64,000 nt of DNA from Tulasnella sp. 424. Lineage: Eukaryota; Basidiomycota; Agaricomycetes; Cantharellales; Tulasnellaceae. Position 1 is the first letter of the stretch, and each line of letters begins with the position of its first letter. Below the pieces are notes generated by a model. That model worked only from the letters and a program-made list of their open reading frames with translations, did no database searches and was not told the DNA's origin. The position numbers and the translations under genes are program-made. The stretch lies in assembly GCA_019633425.1 (NCBI GenBank), contig WSUB01000014.1, forward strand, positions 62,001 through 126,000, read 5' to 3'. Below, piece after piece: positions 21,509-32,367 of the stretch.

Positions 21509-22054
21509 GATTTATGGGGTCGGCAAAAGGATGTATAATTCCAAATATATATTAGATACCGAAACTCATTCAAACATATTGACGGAGAGTCAGAGCATTG
21601 TACGGGCTCGTTCTGGCTCAGGTAAACGACGATCAATGGGTCATGCGTGAAGCTAACCTGTAGAGGACTCGGACGACGGGGCCCGGTCGAACCCCAAATC
21701 ATCCTAGCCTGACTCTCTGTCTGTTCGAGTTACCTGCGCGGCATTCGTTTCCGATATGCAATGCGAGAGCGGTGGGTAGTCTAGCGGTTCGAGATGGATG
21801 ACGGGAACAAGGACGCATTCGGCCTCGACAGAACCCTCTCCTACTACGTAGAATCGGGGAGATGGAGGCGTTTTATATCTGTTAAATATTTCCTGATACC
21901 TGATCAGTTTCTTCTAACGATTTCTCGTGTTTAATTACAAGTAAACGATGGCCCGGTTGATTAAATGCCCATTGAGACGTCTCTAACGTCGTCCTGCCAG
22001 TAAACCTCAAGCTCTCTTCGTGTGAACAGATATCCCTCGCACCAAAATTGTCAG
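21509..22054. other. Interval between convergent F-box copies, right unit
   Basis: Counterpart of 17315-17887. A module fragment is present at 21590-21800 (GAAGCTAACCTGTAGAGG, TTACCTGCGCGGCATTCG and GGTTCGAGATGG blocks), followed by AT-rich 3' sequence. No gene seen. Confidence 0.55.
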
Positions 22055-23392
22055 TCACATCCCATTTTCTCCCGGAGAAGAACTCCATGGATCCAGCCAG
22101 AACGCAAGATCCACCTTCTGCCGCAGTGAAGAGAAAGACTCTGTCTCCCCTGGCTCCTCTTCTTTTCGTGATGCGAAGCTTCTGAGCACTCGGACTCTTT
22201 TGATCGAAGGTATAGCATCAATTAGAGTGGAGATCTCCTCGCAGCTCGCAACGTCCAGTTGGATTTCTTCGAGCATTGGCCAACCACTGCTGGCTCGCCG
22301 TGCTTCAATATCATCTGGGAGTAGGCTGAGGATCGTTGCTGGTGTATCGATGGCGTGGAAGTGAACCTTCGTCTCATGCCCTACCAGGTAGTTGGAATAA
22401 CGGGTGAGGTTTGGGCATAAACGAAGGAGGGTGCTGAAAGTTCGGTCCGGTCCTCTGTCGGCCCACTGCAATTCTTCAAGCTTGGAGTAAGCGCGAAGCG
22501 GGGGAAAAGGTTCGTGACTAGGAGACGGAGTGTCGTTGTAAACGACGAGTTTACGGAGAGAGGGAGTTATGAAGGCCAAAAGGAAAGGTGCAGGGTCGCA
22601 TTCTGAGATGTAGAGGTCGAGCAACAGGGGGATTTCGAGACAGCCTGGGGTGAGTGGCGAATCGAGGGCACCATTGAATACCGCGGTAAGTGACAGGAAT
22701 GTCAGATGCGAAGGAAATTTCGGAAAGATGAAGTGGCGCTCGGAAGAGAGCTCCTGGAGCTCAGGGGCGTCGATCATGATACGTCTAATGCCGTAATCGT
22801 AAATCGTTGAGTTAAAGCGAATTTGGCCCACGTGTAGACGCTTTAAAGTTGGCAATGGATGTTGGAAGAGTGGCCGGATAAGTTCAAGCATGGTCGCCGC
22901 CATTTTATCCATCACAACGAGGGCGAGAGTGCTGAGTCGCTGGAACTGATCACGCATCGCATCATGGACGACTTGGAAGTTTAGGAGAAGTTCAGGAGCG
23001 ATTATGGCCATTAGAGGTAACCGGCCACTCCTCCCAAGGACCTCCTCTAGACAACCTTTTTCTACACTTTGAGGTCCAACGCCAGCTCCGATGCACACGG
23101 TCGTCCAGAAGCATGGAGTGTCCATTATAATCTGACGCCACGATCTACAGACGAGCATCATGTTGAGAAGCGGGTGGCGGTCAAGCGGCGGGTATTTGGC
23201 GGGGGCGAGGGGGATCGAGGCAATTGCATCTGTGTAGAGAGAATCAAGTATGAAGACTAAGAGCTCTGGTGGAAGGATTTGGTTGATGTTAAATTGTGTC
23301 GAAGTTTCCGAATCTGGAAGTGGGTTTACAGCGTTTCGCATGTTGCTGGTGATCGCAGGATCAAGTGGCGAAGGCTGGGTATCGTGAGTCAT
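22055..23392 (-). CDS. F-box-like protein type B, copy 2 (intact)
   Basis: Single-exon coding region of 445 residues starting at the ATG encoding MTHDTQPSPL. Residues about 30-95 resemble an F-box-like domain (INQILPPELLVFILDSLY, LLNMMLVCRSWRQIIMD, PCFWTTV). The rest has Leu-rich segments (LPTLKRLHVGQIRF, APELQELSS, TPSLRKLVVY, LRAYSKLEELQW, LLRLCPNLTRY) suggesting an LRR-like fold. The C-terminus is WLDPWSSSPGENGM. It differs from type A in sequence but shares the design of N-terminal F-box plus Leu-rich tail. Compared with copy 1, most of the protein is near identical, but residues about 175-230 differ strongly. Target unknown. Confidence 0.75.
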   Translation of the reverse strand: MTHDTQPSPLDPAITSNMRNAVNPLPDSETSTQFNINQILPPELLVFILDSLYTDAIASIPLAPAKYPPLDRHPLLNMMLVCRSWRQIIMDTPCFWTTVCIGAGVGPQSVEKGCLEEVLGRSGRLPLMAIIAPELLLNFQVVHDAMRDQFQRLSTLALVVMDKMAATMLELIRPLFQHPLPTLKRLHVGQIRFNSTIYDYGIRRIMIDAPELQELSSERHFIFPKFPSHLTFLSLTAVFNGALDSPLTPGCLEIPLLLDLYISECDPAPFLLAFITPSLRKLVVYNDTPSPSHEPFPPLRAYSKLEELQWADRGPDRTFSTLLRLCPNLTRYSNYLVGHETKVHFHAIDTPATILSLLPDDIEARRASSGWPMLEEIQLDVASCEEISTLIDAIPSIKRVRVLRSFASRKEEEPGETESFSSLRQKVDLAFWLDPWSSSPGENGM

Positions 23393-23688
23393 GTCCGATC
23401 GTGACCAAACACAGTCAAGCACTTATAGAGACGTCGTACCTGTTGCCTCGCAGCAGTAAAAGCATTGCCCTTCGGGCAGTCCTGGACACAGCACGGAACT
23501 CGGTCGGAAATCGGCAGCGAGTTCCCTCTGGCTCGGAGAATATACACTTGGCCGTGGCGTGCCAGGCTTCCAGGTGCTGAAAGGATATGGAAGGCTGCAA
23601 GCATATGCAAGGATCGATAGACCAACGTTCAGCAAACCGACATGGATGGGTAAAATGCCCTCTTATATGCATTGGTTGTGCTTCTTCA

Positions 23689-24389
23689 CAGTAGAGCGTA
23701 TAATAGAGGGAAAGGTCAAAGCGTAGGTGGGGCGGTCTAGGACCCAGGAAGTGAGTTCGCAAGGCAAGGGAAAACCTATGGAACAACACCAAGTGAACAG
23801 GGACACTCACTTTGGAGCCCAGCCTCCGCCCTGGGTGGCAGGACTGTCATGCCTCTTCTTTTCACATTCGGCCATCGCGACACGCCTTTATCAGGTACCC
23901 ACATCATCTTCAGGTTTCGACTTCACAGGTGCTTATTGACGTCCAGCAAGGGTCATGGAAGGTCGACGGATCGGATCTCGACTGGTGTTTTCGATCCAGT
24001 ACGACTCGCCCAACAGCCCACATGTCACTTTTAAATATTACATCACCAGGATATGAATTGACCATAAAGATTTACGACATGTACACATAGTCTATCGGAA
24101 GCGTAGGAGTTAAGACAAGGGAGGGGAAAAAAGGGGGTGAAAATAAAACGTGGGGGCATACGGAGCATTCTGGTGGAGGAGGTATTTTTGGTTAGTAGTG
24201 GTGGTAATCAAGGTGAAGGAGAAGCGGCGAGAACAAAACAAAATACATGATAAAACGACACGACAGCAAGGGAAGAAAGGGGTTAAAAGCGAAGAAGATA
24301 AAAAGCAAATGGCGCGACGTCAGAGAGCTTTGAGATTACTAGCAGAAATCCTTGACCGCAATGTCCGACCGGAAAGACCTTGAACCAAT
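23689..24389. other. Interval between the F-box cluster and cds1
   Basis: No gene seen, apart from the F-box stub listed separately. The right part (about 24057-24389) should hold the 3' untranslated region of cds1. It is purine-rich on the + strand (GGGGAAAAAAGGGGG, AAGAAAGGGG). Confidence 0.6.
24005..24056 (+). pseudogene. 3' stub of an F-box type-A gene beside cds1
   Basis: The sequence resembles the last codons of copy 2 (13307-13356): ACAGCCCAC, a CACTT block, AAATATTACA and CACCA appear in the same order, and a stop (TGA) falls at nearly the same place. The flank to the right is also shared (see 13329-13560). It is short, so the call depends on the shared flank. It suggests that a type-A F-box gene once lay directly beside cds1. 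Confidence 0.45.
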
Positions 24390-27300
24390 TTAACGGAGAC
24401 GAGGAGCCTTGCTGGGAGGAGGTTGAGCATTCCTCGTGGACCGACGAGGAGCCGATGTCGCCGGACTTGCAGCCTTTCGCGCCGTGGAAGGACCAGGTCG
24501 ACCTTCATCCTCGTCTTCCGAATCCGAGGGCGCGCGATAGCCTCGTCCAGACTTCCTGGAAGCAGCCTTTCGACCGGCGGGCGTCTTGGAAGCGGGTACA
24601 GCGTCAGCCGACGACTTCTTCGTCGACCTCGTTGCACCACCGCGACCGTTGGCCGAAGTGCGCGGAGTCTTGGCAGCAGGACGTGCCGCAATCGCTTCTT
24701 CATCATCCGGAGGAGGGGACGACAGGTCCGAACTGTCACCGTCAAAGTTGGCGGCAGCGGCCTTGCGTTTCTGGGTCGTAGGAGGGACAGGAGCACCGGC
24801 TCGGGTAGGCGTAACGTCCCGACGGACCAACTTGCCGCGACCGGAAGCGCGTCTCGTCCCGTTGGTCGTTGCAGCACCGTTGGGCGGGGAGATTCTTTCG
24901 ACCGACGGAGCCTGAACATTCTCCCAAGAAGACCCATCAACCTCCATCTCCTCTTTCTTCAAGTGCGGTGGGGTACCAACAGATGTATGCACGAACGAAC
25001 CGTCGTTCTCGTCTTCGCCTCCACCGTACGCCGTGTCTGCATCTCCATTGGCGTCTTCGATCTTGAGGTCCTCCATCCGCTTCTGAGACGCGCGGAGCTC
25101 GCTGAACGGATCCGCAGAGCCAGCCGACTCGGAATCCAAGGAGAACTTGCTCTCTCCCATGGGCTCAGCCGACCTGCCTGCCTGCGGACCATGCTCATCG
25201 TACCGACTTCCGGCATCCGACGACACGCCAGATCCATCAAACCCCCGGTATCCCGTAACGCCATTCCTTACGACCTCCTCCGTCTCCATCGGCGTGGTGA
25301 TTTCTTCCTCAGCGTGCCTCAGGTTCTCGGCGCTGACCCTAGGGGTAGGTTTCCGAGAACCAGGCTCAAAAGCCGGTGTACGGCCGCGGTATTCTGTCGT
25401 GTAGATTTCGGATTCGGATTGGCCGTAAGCGCTGGCGTACTGGGATGGTTGCGACTGAGAGGCTGTCCAATCTGCAGGAGGGTCGTTCCGGATGCCCCGA
25501 AGCCAAGGATGATTGCGAGCGTCGACGATGGACATGCGCTCACGAGAGTCGTTGACGATCATCCTTTGCATAAAGTCAATACCTGGAACAGCGCATAGGC
25601 CAAGGTTAGTCCAAGGTCATCTTCTGACAGTGGTCGCGAAATGGAAAAACGCACAATCGTCCGACAATCCCCTGTTTTCCAGAATCTGCCAGTCAACCAC
25701 ACGATTCTGGAACTTTTCAATGAGACTCAGGTTCTCATCCTCAGGGAAGCATGCCGTATTCGTGATCCTGCAAAGGAAGAGAAAAAGCAATCGCCAACGG
25801 AAAGTCGTCAACATCCAACACGTCTCGATAAAGGACGACCTTCGTCTCACATTGCCCAAACAATGACTCCCAAGCTCCAGCAATCAACCTTGAAATCGTA
25901 GGGCTGGCTGCCGTTCAAGACGACTTCGGGAGCCAGGTAGGCTGGGGTGCCGCACATTGTCTACGATAAGAGCGAAAACTTTCTCAATGCCCGAATCTTC
26001 GGAAACTTCAAAAGCCGAGGCACTTACCTTGGCACACGTGCCATCCGCCATGGACTTGGCCAATCCAAAGTCGGCAACTTTGACTCTGCCGTGAGGATGT
26101 TCAGGAGTTGCGGCGGTTAGCAAGACGTTCTCGGGCTTCAGATCACGATGCATGATTTTCTTTCGGTGAGTATACTGCAAATGGACGGGCAAGGCGTTAG
26201 CTCTAGCGCTGGAATCTGTTGGACGGGAGGGGCAACGTACCTGGATAGCATCGACCATTTCAGCGGTCCACGCTCTCGCTTGCTCTTCCGGAATGCCATG
26301 CCCTCCGGAGTGAATAATACGATCCAAAAGGTCTCCACCTTCGACAAGCTCCATCACGATAACTAGAAGCAAAGACGCAAAAGGCGAACACGTCAGCATT
26401 CAATCCTGTGCTCCCGAACGAAATGACGAGAGACGCACATAGGGTAGATTCATCCTGGTAATACTCTTTGATCTTGGTAATATTAAAATGCTTCAAGTCT
26501 CTCAGAATCGATAGTTCACGGTCGAGCATCAGGAGGGTTTTGGGGTTGTTGACCAACTTGCTCTTGGCGATGATCTTGACTGCATAGTGCTGTCCGGTGC
26601 ATTTGCAAATGGCTCGTCGGACGGTAGCAAAGCTTCCATTGCCAAGTGTATCGCCAAAGGAATACTGAGCGTGAATGCCTCCACCGCGTTCCTATTTTTG
26701 AACGAAGGGGGTGATCGAGAACGATGATGGTGAGAACTCGATAGTTGCAAGGTGGCGAGGGAGAAAAGACTTACAATAGCTGTAATTCGACTCCGGAAGA
26801 TGAAACCTGTAAACCAGAAGCAGGACGGAACAAGGGTGGAAAGGGTAAGTGAGTAAGGGTCGGTTCGTGGGGTCGCCGCTTAAACGAGCTGATGGGCGGA
26901 GGATCACTTACGGAAGTCTTCATCATTTGTCAGACCCACTGGAACACCAAGAGATAATTCATCACCATGGTTGAGCATCGAATGTCGCCCGCGACCAAGC
27001 CTGACGCCATTGACCTACGGGGAGGGCGGGCGAGGGGATGGTGGGGATTAGCCTTTGATGTGGGAGAGACGCGACGTGCCAAAGCTTGGAAATGAAAAGG
27101 GCGGAACAAAATGGCTCACGTAGGTTCCGTTGGTAGAGAAATCAACAACCGTCACCGTTGTGGTGTTGTTTGCATTATAGACGAGGCGGAGCTCGCAATG
27201 TCTTGAGCCTAGAGAGCAGGAAACGTCACAGATTCGAAGGGGGATGTGTCAGCTCAACCCATTGCAATCGAGACCGAGGGAATGTCGCGCCCTCGAGTTG

Positions 27301-27720
27301 CGCGAGACGGGACCGCGCGCAAAAAAAAGAGTCTATGAACAAGAAGGGATACGCACTGATTTTAGGATGACTGATCGGAATATTGGCGTCTGGTGAACGT
27401 CCAACGCTGTAGAGAGGCTTTTCCATACGCAAGTCTATGGTCTCCATCGCAGAGTTGCAAGGAACCAATTTGCCCCAAAGGCCCTCGAAGGGATCTGACG
27501 GTTCGGCTGGTTTCCCTGGATTGCCGTCCTCTTCTTGGGTGGATCGTTGGGTGGCCTCGTCGGCCTCGGTTGGCGCGTGGGTGTTTGCTGTATGGTATGA
27601 TGAAGCTGGGGCGAGTGGAGGAGGCATCAACGGGGGGTCCGGCGGAGGTGCCATATCTCCCCGGAAGGCGCGTCTAATGACAGGCGCTTCGTTTCGCTGT
27701 TGTTGGCGACTGCTGAACAT
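24390..27720 (-). CDS. cds1: Cds1/CHK2/Rad53-type checkpoint kinase with FHA domain
   Basis: Predicted nuclear Ser/Thr kinase of the DNA damage and replication checkpoint, 841 residues. Ten exons with consistent phases: 27720-27357, 27208-27120, 27014-26912, 26806-26775, 26691-26439, 26362-26241, 26174-26028, 25960-25851, 25767-25655 and 25582-24390. The FHA domain spans residues about 105-190 ([28 protein letters not shown], then [10 protein letters not shown]), a phosphothreonine reader. The kinase domain follows: GNGSFATV loop, YAVKIIAKS lysine, HRDLKPEN catalytic loop, DFGLAKS, and [11 protein letters not shown] activation segment. The last ~370 residues are disordered, rich in Ser, Pro, Lys and Arg, with a basic tail that could hold nuclear-localisation signals. 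FHA before kinase is the order in the Cds1/CHK2 family. It is transcribed away from utp13. Confidence 0.9.
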
Positions 27721-29007
27721 GATGATTTGATGTGGTGTTGGTGGTGGTAGTGGTGGGAGGAAGAAGATGTGAGGAAGAGGGAGGGATGAGGAAAAGCAAC
27801 GGGGCGAAATGGACGAAAGCGGAAAGGCGAGGAGAGTTTATATCTGAACTGTCGCGGTTGAGCGAGAGGCGGGGATTTGGATATGTTTTTTCGCGTTTTT
27901 GTCCTGTTCGAATGATGGTCGCACCCTCCGTCGTCGTTGCCAAGTGGGTTTTGTCGATCGTCGCGGTTGAGTGTTTGAAAGACGGCTGAGGAGTGAAAGG
28001 GGATGGGGGGAGGAGGAGGGGGAGGGCAAAATGTGAGCGAAGGGAGGGGAGGGGAAGTTGGGAAGTGAATCTTTAGAGGCACGGGTAGAGCGGCGACCTT
28101 TGAATTGAATTAAATCCAACTTCCCGCCCAAACAAACAACACAATACACCACATGTAACGACACATTTTTGAATTTCTGGTAGAACGGATGTAGATCACT
28201 CCCTCCTATAAGCCAAATGTTAATTTACAACGCCCTTGCTTAGCGTTCGTCGGTGGATCTATGGAAATGGACCCTTCTGGCTGAGGATGCCGAGATCCCG
28301 GTTCACGAATCGTAAATACATTCAAACAGTCGTCAACAGCTGTCATAGCCCCCGTCAACCGAACACGAAAAAGGGAAATCGTCTTTCAACCCTTTCAAGC
28401 TATTCCACACGTCGCAACCGGCTCGATCTCTTGGTGACGCTCGATCTCGCCCTCAGTCCTTTTCCAACACACGCCCTCCGTTCTGTGGCCCCGACCCAGT
28501 AAGTATCAGACAAGAACAACCCCCTTCAAGCCAAATGAACGCATGCGCCCCCTTGCCATCAGAAGCCGGTGCAAAATGACTCTTCCCCGGGAAAAGACAG
28601 AACAGTTCCATTCTAAGCTTATCTCAGTCTAGGCATTTCCAAAACATGCACAGCGTAATTTGCGGCATATATTTGTGTACCTGTCAAAGAGTCCCTGGCC
28701 GCTGCATGGAAGCTTATCCAAATACGGTTGCGGCCATTTTTTTTTCTCGTTTACCCGCAAACTCGGTATTCACGACAAGAAGTTATTTGAAGGTATTCCA
28801 CGTCAACGCCTTTCTTCCGGAGCTCAAAGGGGTTGATAATACCGTGTGGTGGGTCATGAAACGTTCGGCAACGCCCGGATGAACGGACCGTTCCATTTTA
28901 GGAAACCCGGCCTTCAGGGCTGTGACAGGAACGAGGACGCCGCTTCTCCGTCAGATTTTCCAGAGAACTTCAAGTCCCTTCTTTTTAGCCCGGACCCGAC
29001 ACCAACG
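27721..29007. other. Divergent promoter region between cds1 and utp13
   Basis: This 1.3 kb interval separates two divergent genes. The cds1 side (27721-28070) is strongly strand-biased (G/A-rich on +, so C/T-rich in the direction of cds1), as in fungal core promoters. Open frames at 28236-28502 and 28646-28882 have no recognisable domain. No RNA gene was recognised. Confidence 0.55.
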
Positions 29008-32000
29008 ATGAACGCAAGTCATGCGCCACGCAAGCTAAGAACAACGTAAGACCAAAATAGCTGTACACTGTGTTAGTCTATGATTAGGCCTCACTCCTTT
29101 TGCCCCTTGATAGATTTCGAAAGACAAAGGTCATTTCACCCCTACACACTTCTGGGCCCTTCGCGGTGTCTTCAGACTGTCGGAGACTAGTCACATGCGT
29201 TGACGATGAGGTAGTTTTGACAGATGTCGACTCTGCTTCTGAAATATGTCGCTTCAAAGGCGTAAGTCCTTAGTCATTTGCCACTCATCTACGCAGTGCT
29301 TTACCCTCCTTAACTTGATTCAGGACACAACACCCGCAACAGCACTAGCGATTACACCCTCCAATACACACTTGATTGTTGTCTACACCTCTCTTGTCCT
29401 CCGGATATACGAGCTCCCACTGCCTTCCTCTTCCCCTGAACCCCCAACCAGCTCCGAAACCCCTCACATTCCTTGGGTCCGCCAAATTCCCCGGGCGCAC
29501 GACGGCCCGGTTCACGTCCTCGCAGTTGACCCTACATCCTCCTACCTTGCATCCGGCTCTGCAGACGGACATGTCAAAGTATGGGACATCCACCGGGGAT
29601 ACGTTACCCACCACTACGGAGGACAGGGCGGAGTCGTCAGCGCTCTGGCCTTTGACTTTCAAAAAGCCTCAACCGCAACCTCAGCTTCCACCAAGAAGAA
29701 GAGCGACAAAGCCGACGCAACGGCTGCATGGAAGAGCATGCGCTTGATCACAGGTTCAGTCGACTCCCGCGTTCGTATATTCGACTTGAAACTCCAACGC
29801 ACGGACCCAGTCGCTATCTTGGAAGGACACACATCCGTCCCACGAAGCATTTCCGTATCCTCCGACGGGAAATGGCTCGTCACCGCAGGCCGTGATTCTG
29901 TAATCCTCATCTGGGATTTACATTCCGCTTTTTCCGCTCAGTCCGCAGCCACGACGACGACGACCACCAAGAAAGGCACACGAGTGGACGTGAAGCTGGT
30001 CAAAACCGTTCCCGTGCTGGAGAGGGTTGAGGCAGCCGGGATCTTGTCGGCCGCAGACTGTGGTGACGAGAAAGGATTACGAGTCTTCACCGCCGGCGAA
30101 AAGGGCGTGGTCAGAGTTTGGGACGTCAACTCGGGCAAAGTGACTTTAACTCTGGAAGGTCATACTGTCGGAGCGGACTCTTCAGAGGCAGTTGAAGAGC
30201 AAGGACAAATCATCCACGCTATGTGAGTTACCTTGAGGTGTTACCGCCGCGAAATGCGGAAAGCTAACTTCTCCCGGTGCTCTTAGCTACCTCCCTCAAA
30301 CATCCACGATCGCCTCTCTTCACGCGGACCAAACCATCCTCTTCCACTCTCTCAAAGCACACGCTCTGACCCGCCAATTCATCGGATACAACGACCAAAT
30401 CATCGACGCGACGTTCCTCTCCCCTTTCTCTTCGCCAACCACTGCTGCAGCCGCTTCAGATTCTCCTTCTTCCTCAAGTCACCTGGCACTCGCCACCAAC
30501 TCATCTTTAATCCGGATGTACGATACGACCACTCTGGACGCGCGTTTGCTCTCGGGACATACCGACATGGTGCTGTGTTTGGATAAAGGTGCTGCCGGGA
30601 TGGTGTTGGCTAGTGGGAGTAAAGACAAGTCCGCTAGGATATGGGCTCCCTCTAGTGTCGGAGCAGACGCCGGGGAAGAAGGAGAGGTTTCGTGGCACTG
30701 CGTCGCGATATGCGAAGGACACACCGAGAGCGTTGGGGCAGTCGCTTTCTCTCGGCGACAGGATCAATCGTCCCCGTCATTACGATTCATGATCACCGGC
30801 AGCCAAGACCGTACGATCAAACTATGGGACGTCCAATCTGTTCCCACTTCCTCCTCTTCTCAACAAGAACAACCTCCCCTCCGGCTAAAATCGCTCTCAA
30901 CCCAAGTCGCACACGAAAAGGACATCAACTCGCTCGACGTTTCTCCGAACGACCAGCTCCTCGCCACAGCTTCTCAGGATAAAACCGCCAAGATATACAA
31001 TATCGAATATTCCTTGAAACCGGGTAAAGGAAACGCGAAAGGTGATTTGAAGCTGGTCGCGACTTTGAAGGGCCACAAACGAGGGGTGTGGAACGTCAAG
31101 TTTAGCAAGTTCGATAGGGTGGTCGCTACGGCGAGTGGGGATAAGAGTGTCAAGCTGTGGAGTTTAGAGAGCTTTGCGTGCTTGAAGGTACGTTCGTCCA
31201 TAGTGCTTTGCAGGGGCTGTGGATGACCTAATTTACACCGCGTTCACGCAGACTTTTGAAGGACATACCAACTCCGTCCTGAGAGTCGACTTCCTGAATA
31301 AAGGACTGCAGCTCGTCACTTCCGCCGCAGATGGATTGGTGAAGCTCTGGAATGTCAAAGACGAAGAGTGCACAGCTACCTTGGATAATCACGAAGAGAA
31401 GGTCGGGGTTGTTTGGATGAGATCGTTTCCCGTTGAATGCTGATCGAGTGCTCCCCCGTTGCCGTAGGTCTGGGCACTAGCTATTCCATCACACGAAAAG
31501 TACATCGTATCTGCAGCTGCGGACTCGGTTGTTACGTTTTGGGAGGATTGCACGGAGCTCGAGGAGGAAGAGAAGCTAGCCGAAAAGGCTGAGCTCGTCC
31601 TCAAGTGAGCACTTTTCCTTCTTGCCGATCGTCTCTCCGACATTCGTACTCACTCTCATATCAAACAGGGAACAAGACTTCCTCAATTACGTCGAGCTCC
31701 AAGACTACCGCAACGCAATCTTACTCGCACTTTCCATGGACCAACCTCGACGTCTGTTCAACCTATTCCAAGCCATCCGGCCAAACCGCACTACCACCTC
31801 CGACGACCCACAGAATCCGCCAAGCGTTACGGGGAACGTTTCCGTAGACGAAGTCATCAGGACTCTACCTCCACTCGAGCTCGGGCGGCTGCTCAAGCAC
31901 GTTCGGAACTGGAACGCCAACACCAAGACGTTTGCGGTGGCGCAAACAACCCTACACGCGATCCTGAAGCTCCGCCCAGCATCGGATATCTTGAAAACGT

Positions 32001-32245
32001 TCGACGCTAGCGAGCCGAACGAGGCGTTGATGGAAATCGCCGACGGTGCGTTGGCTGGTGGACCGAGGGACAAAGACATGCGAGCCCTGAAGGAGCTTTT
32101 GGACGGGCTGATACCTTACACGGAGCGTCATTTGAATCGAGCTGAAAAGCTGATTCAGGATAGCTATGTCGTGGATTATATCTTGAGCGAGATGGATTTA
32201 GGTATTTTGGTTCCTGCGGAGAACGACGCTATGGAGATTTCGTAG
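29008..32245 (+). CDS. utp13: U3 snoRNP / small-subunit processome protein Utp13 (WD40)
   Basis: Predicted nucleolar component of the UTP-B module of the small-subunit processome, needed for 18S rRNA maturation; 949 residues. Seven exons with consistent phases: 29008-29045, 29114-29261, 29324-30222, 30287-31187, 31252-31401, 31468-31604 and 31669-32245. Two WD40 propellers are visible as repeated GHxxxV...WD/LW units (for example SADGHVKVWDIHRGYV, GSVDSRVRIFDL, GHTDMVLCLDKG, GSQDRTIKLWD, GDKSVKLWS, TSAADGLVKLWN). The C-terminal helical Utp13 domain starts after FWEDCTELEEEEKLAEKA (EQDFLNYVELQDYRNAI onwards). The short first exon encodes MNASHAPRKLRTT; without it the first WD repeat would be lost. 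The length is in the range of fungal Utp13. Confidence 0.88.
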
Positions 32246-32367
32246 CTTTGCCCCGTTTCCCCCTTTTTGTCTTCGAATTACACTCGAGTTTTTTATAGTG
32301 AAAGAAAAGTGTTGTCGAGTTGGTATATTCGCTGCACCAAAAGTCCCCGAAATTGAAGAAAAGATGT

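Larger units (their letters stand above)
19514..23688. repeat. Segmental duplication, right unit (about 4.17 kb)
   Basis: Second unit with the same gene order as 15344-19513: upstream module, type-A copy 5 (+), interval, type-B copy 2 (-) and shared promoter-side sequence to about 23688. Both genes are intact here. The two units lie head to tail with essentially no spacer, as expected for unequal crossing over. Confidence 0.8.

Noticed and set aside
24423..25598. 391-codon + strand frame opposite the cds1 C-terminus
   Set aside because: It is the antisense shadow of the Ser/Lys/Arg-rich cds1 tail; the minus strand carries a clear multi-domain kinase with consistent splicing.
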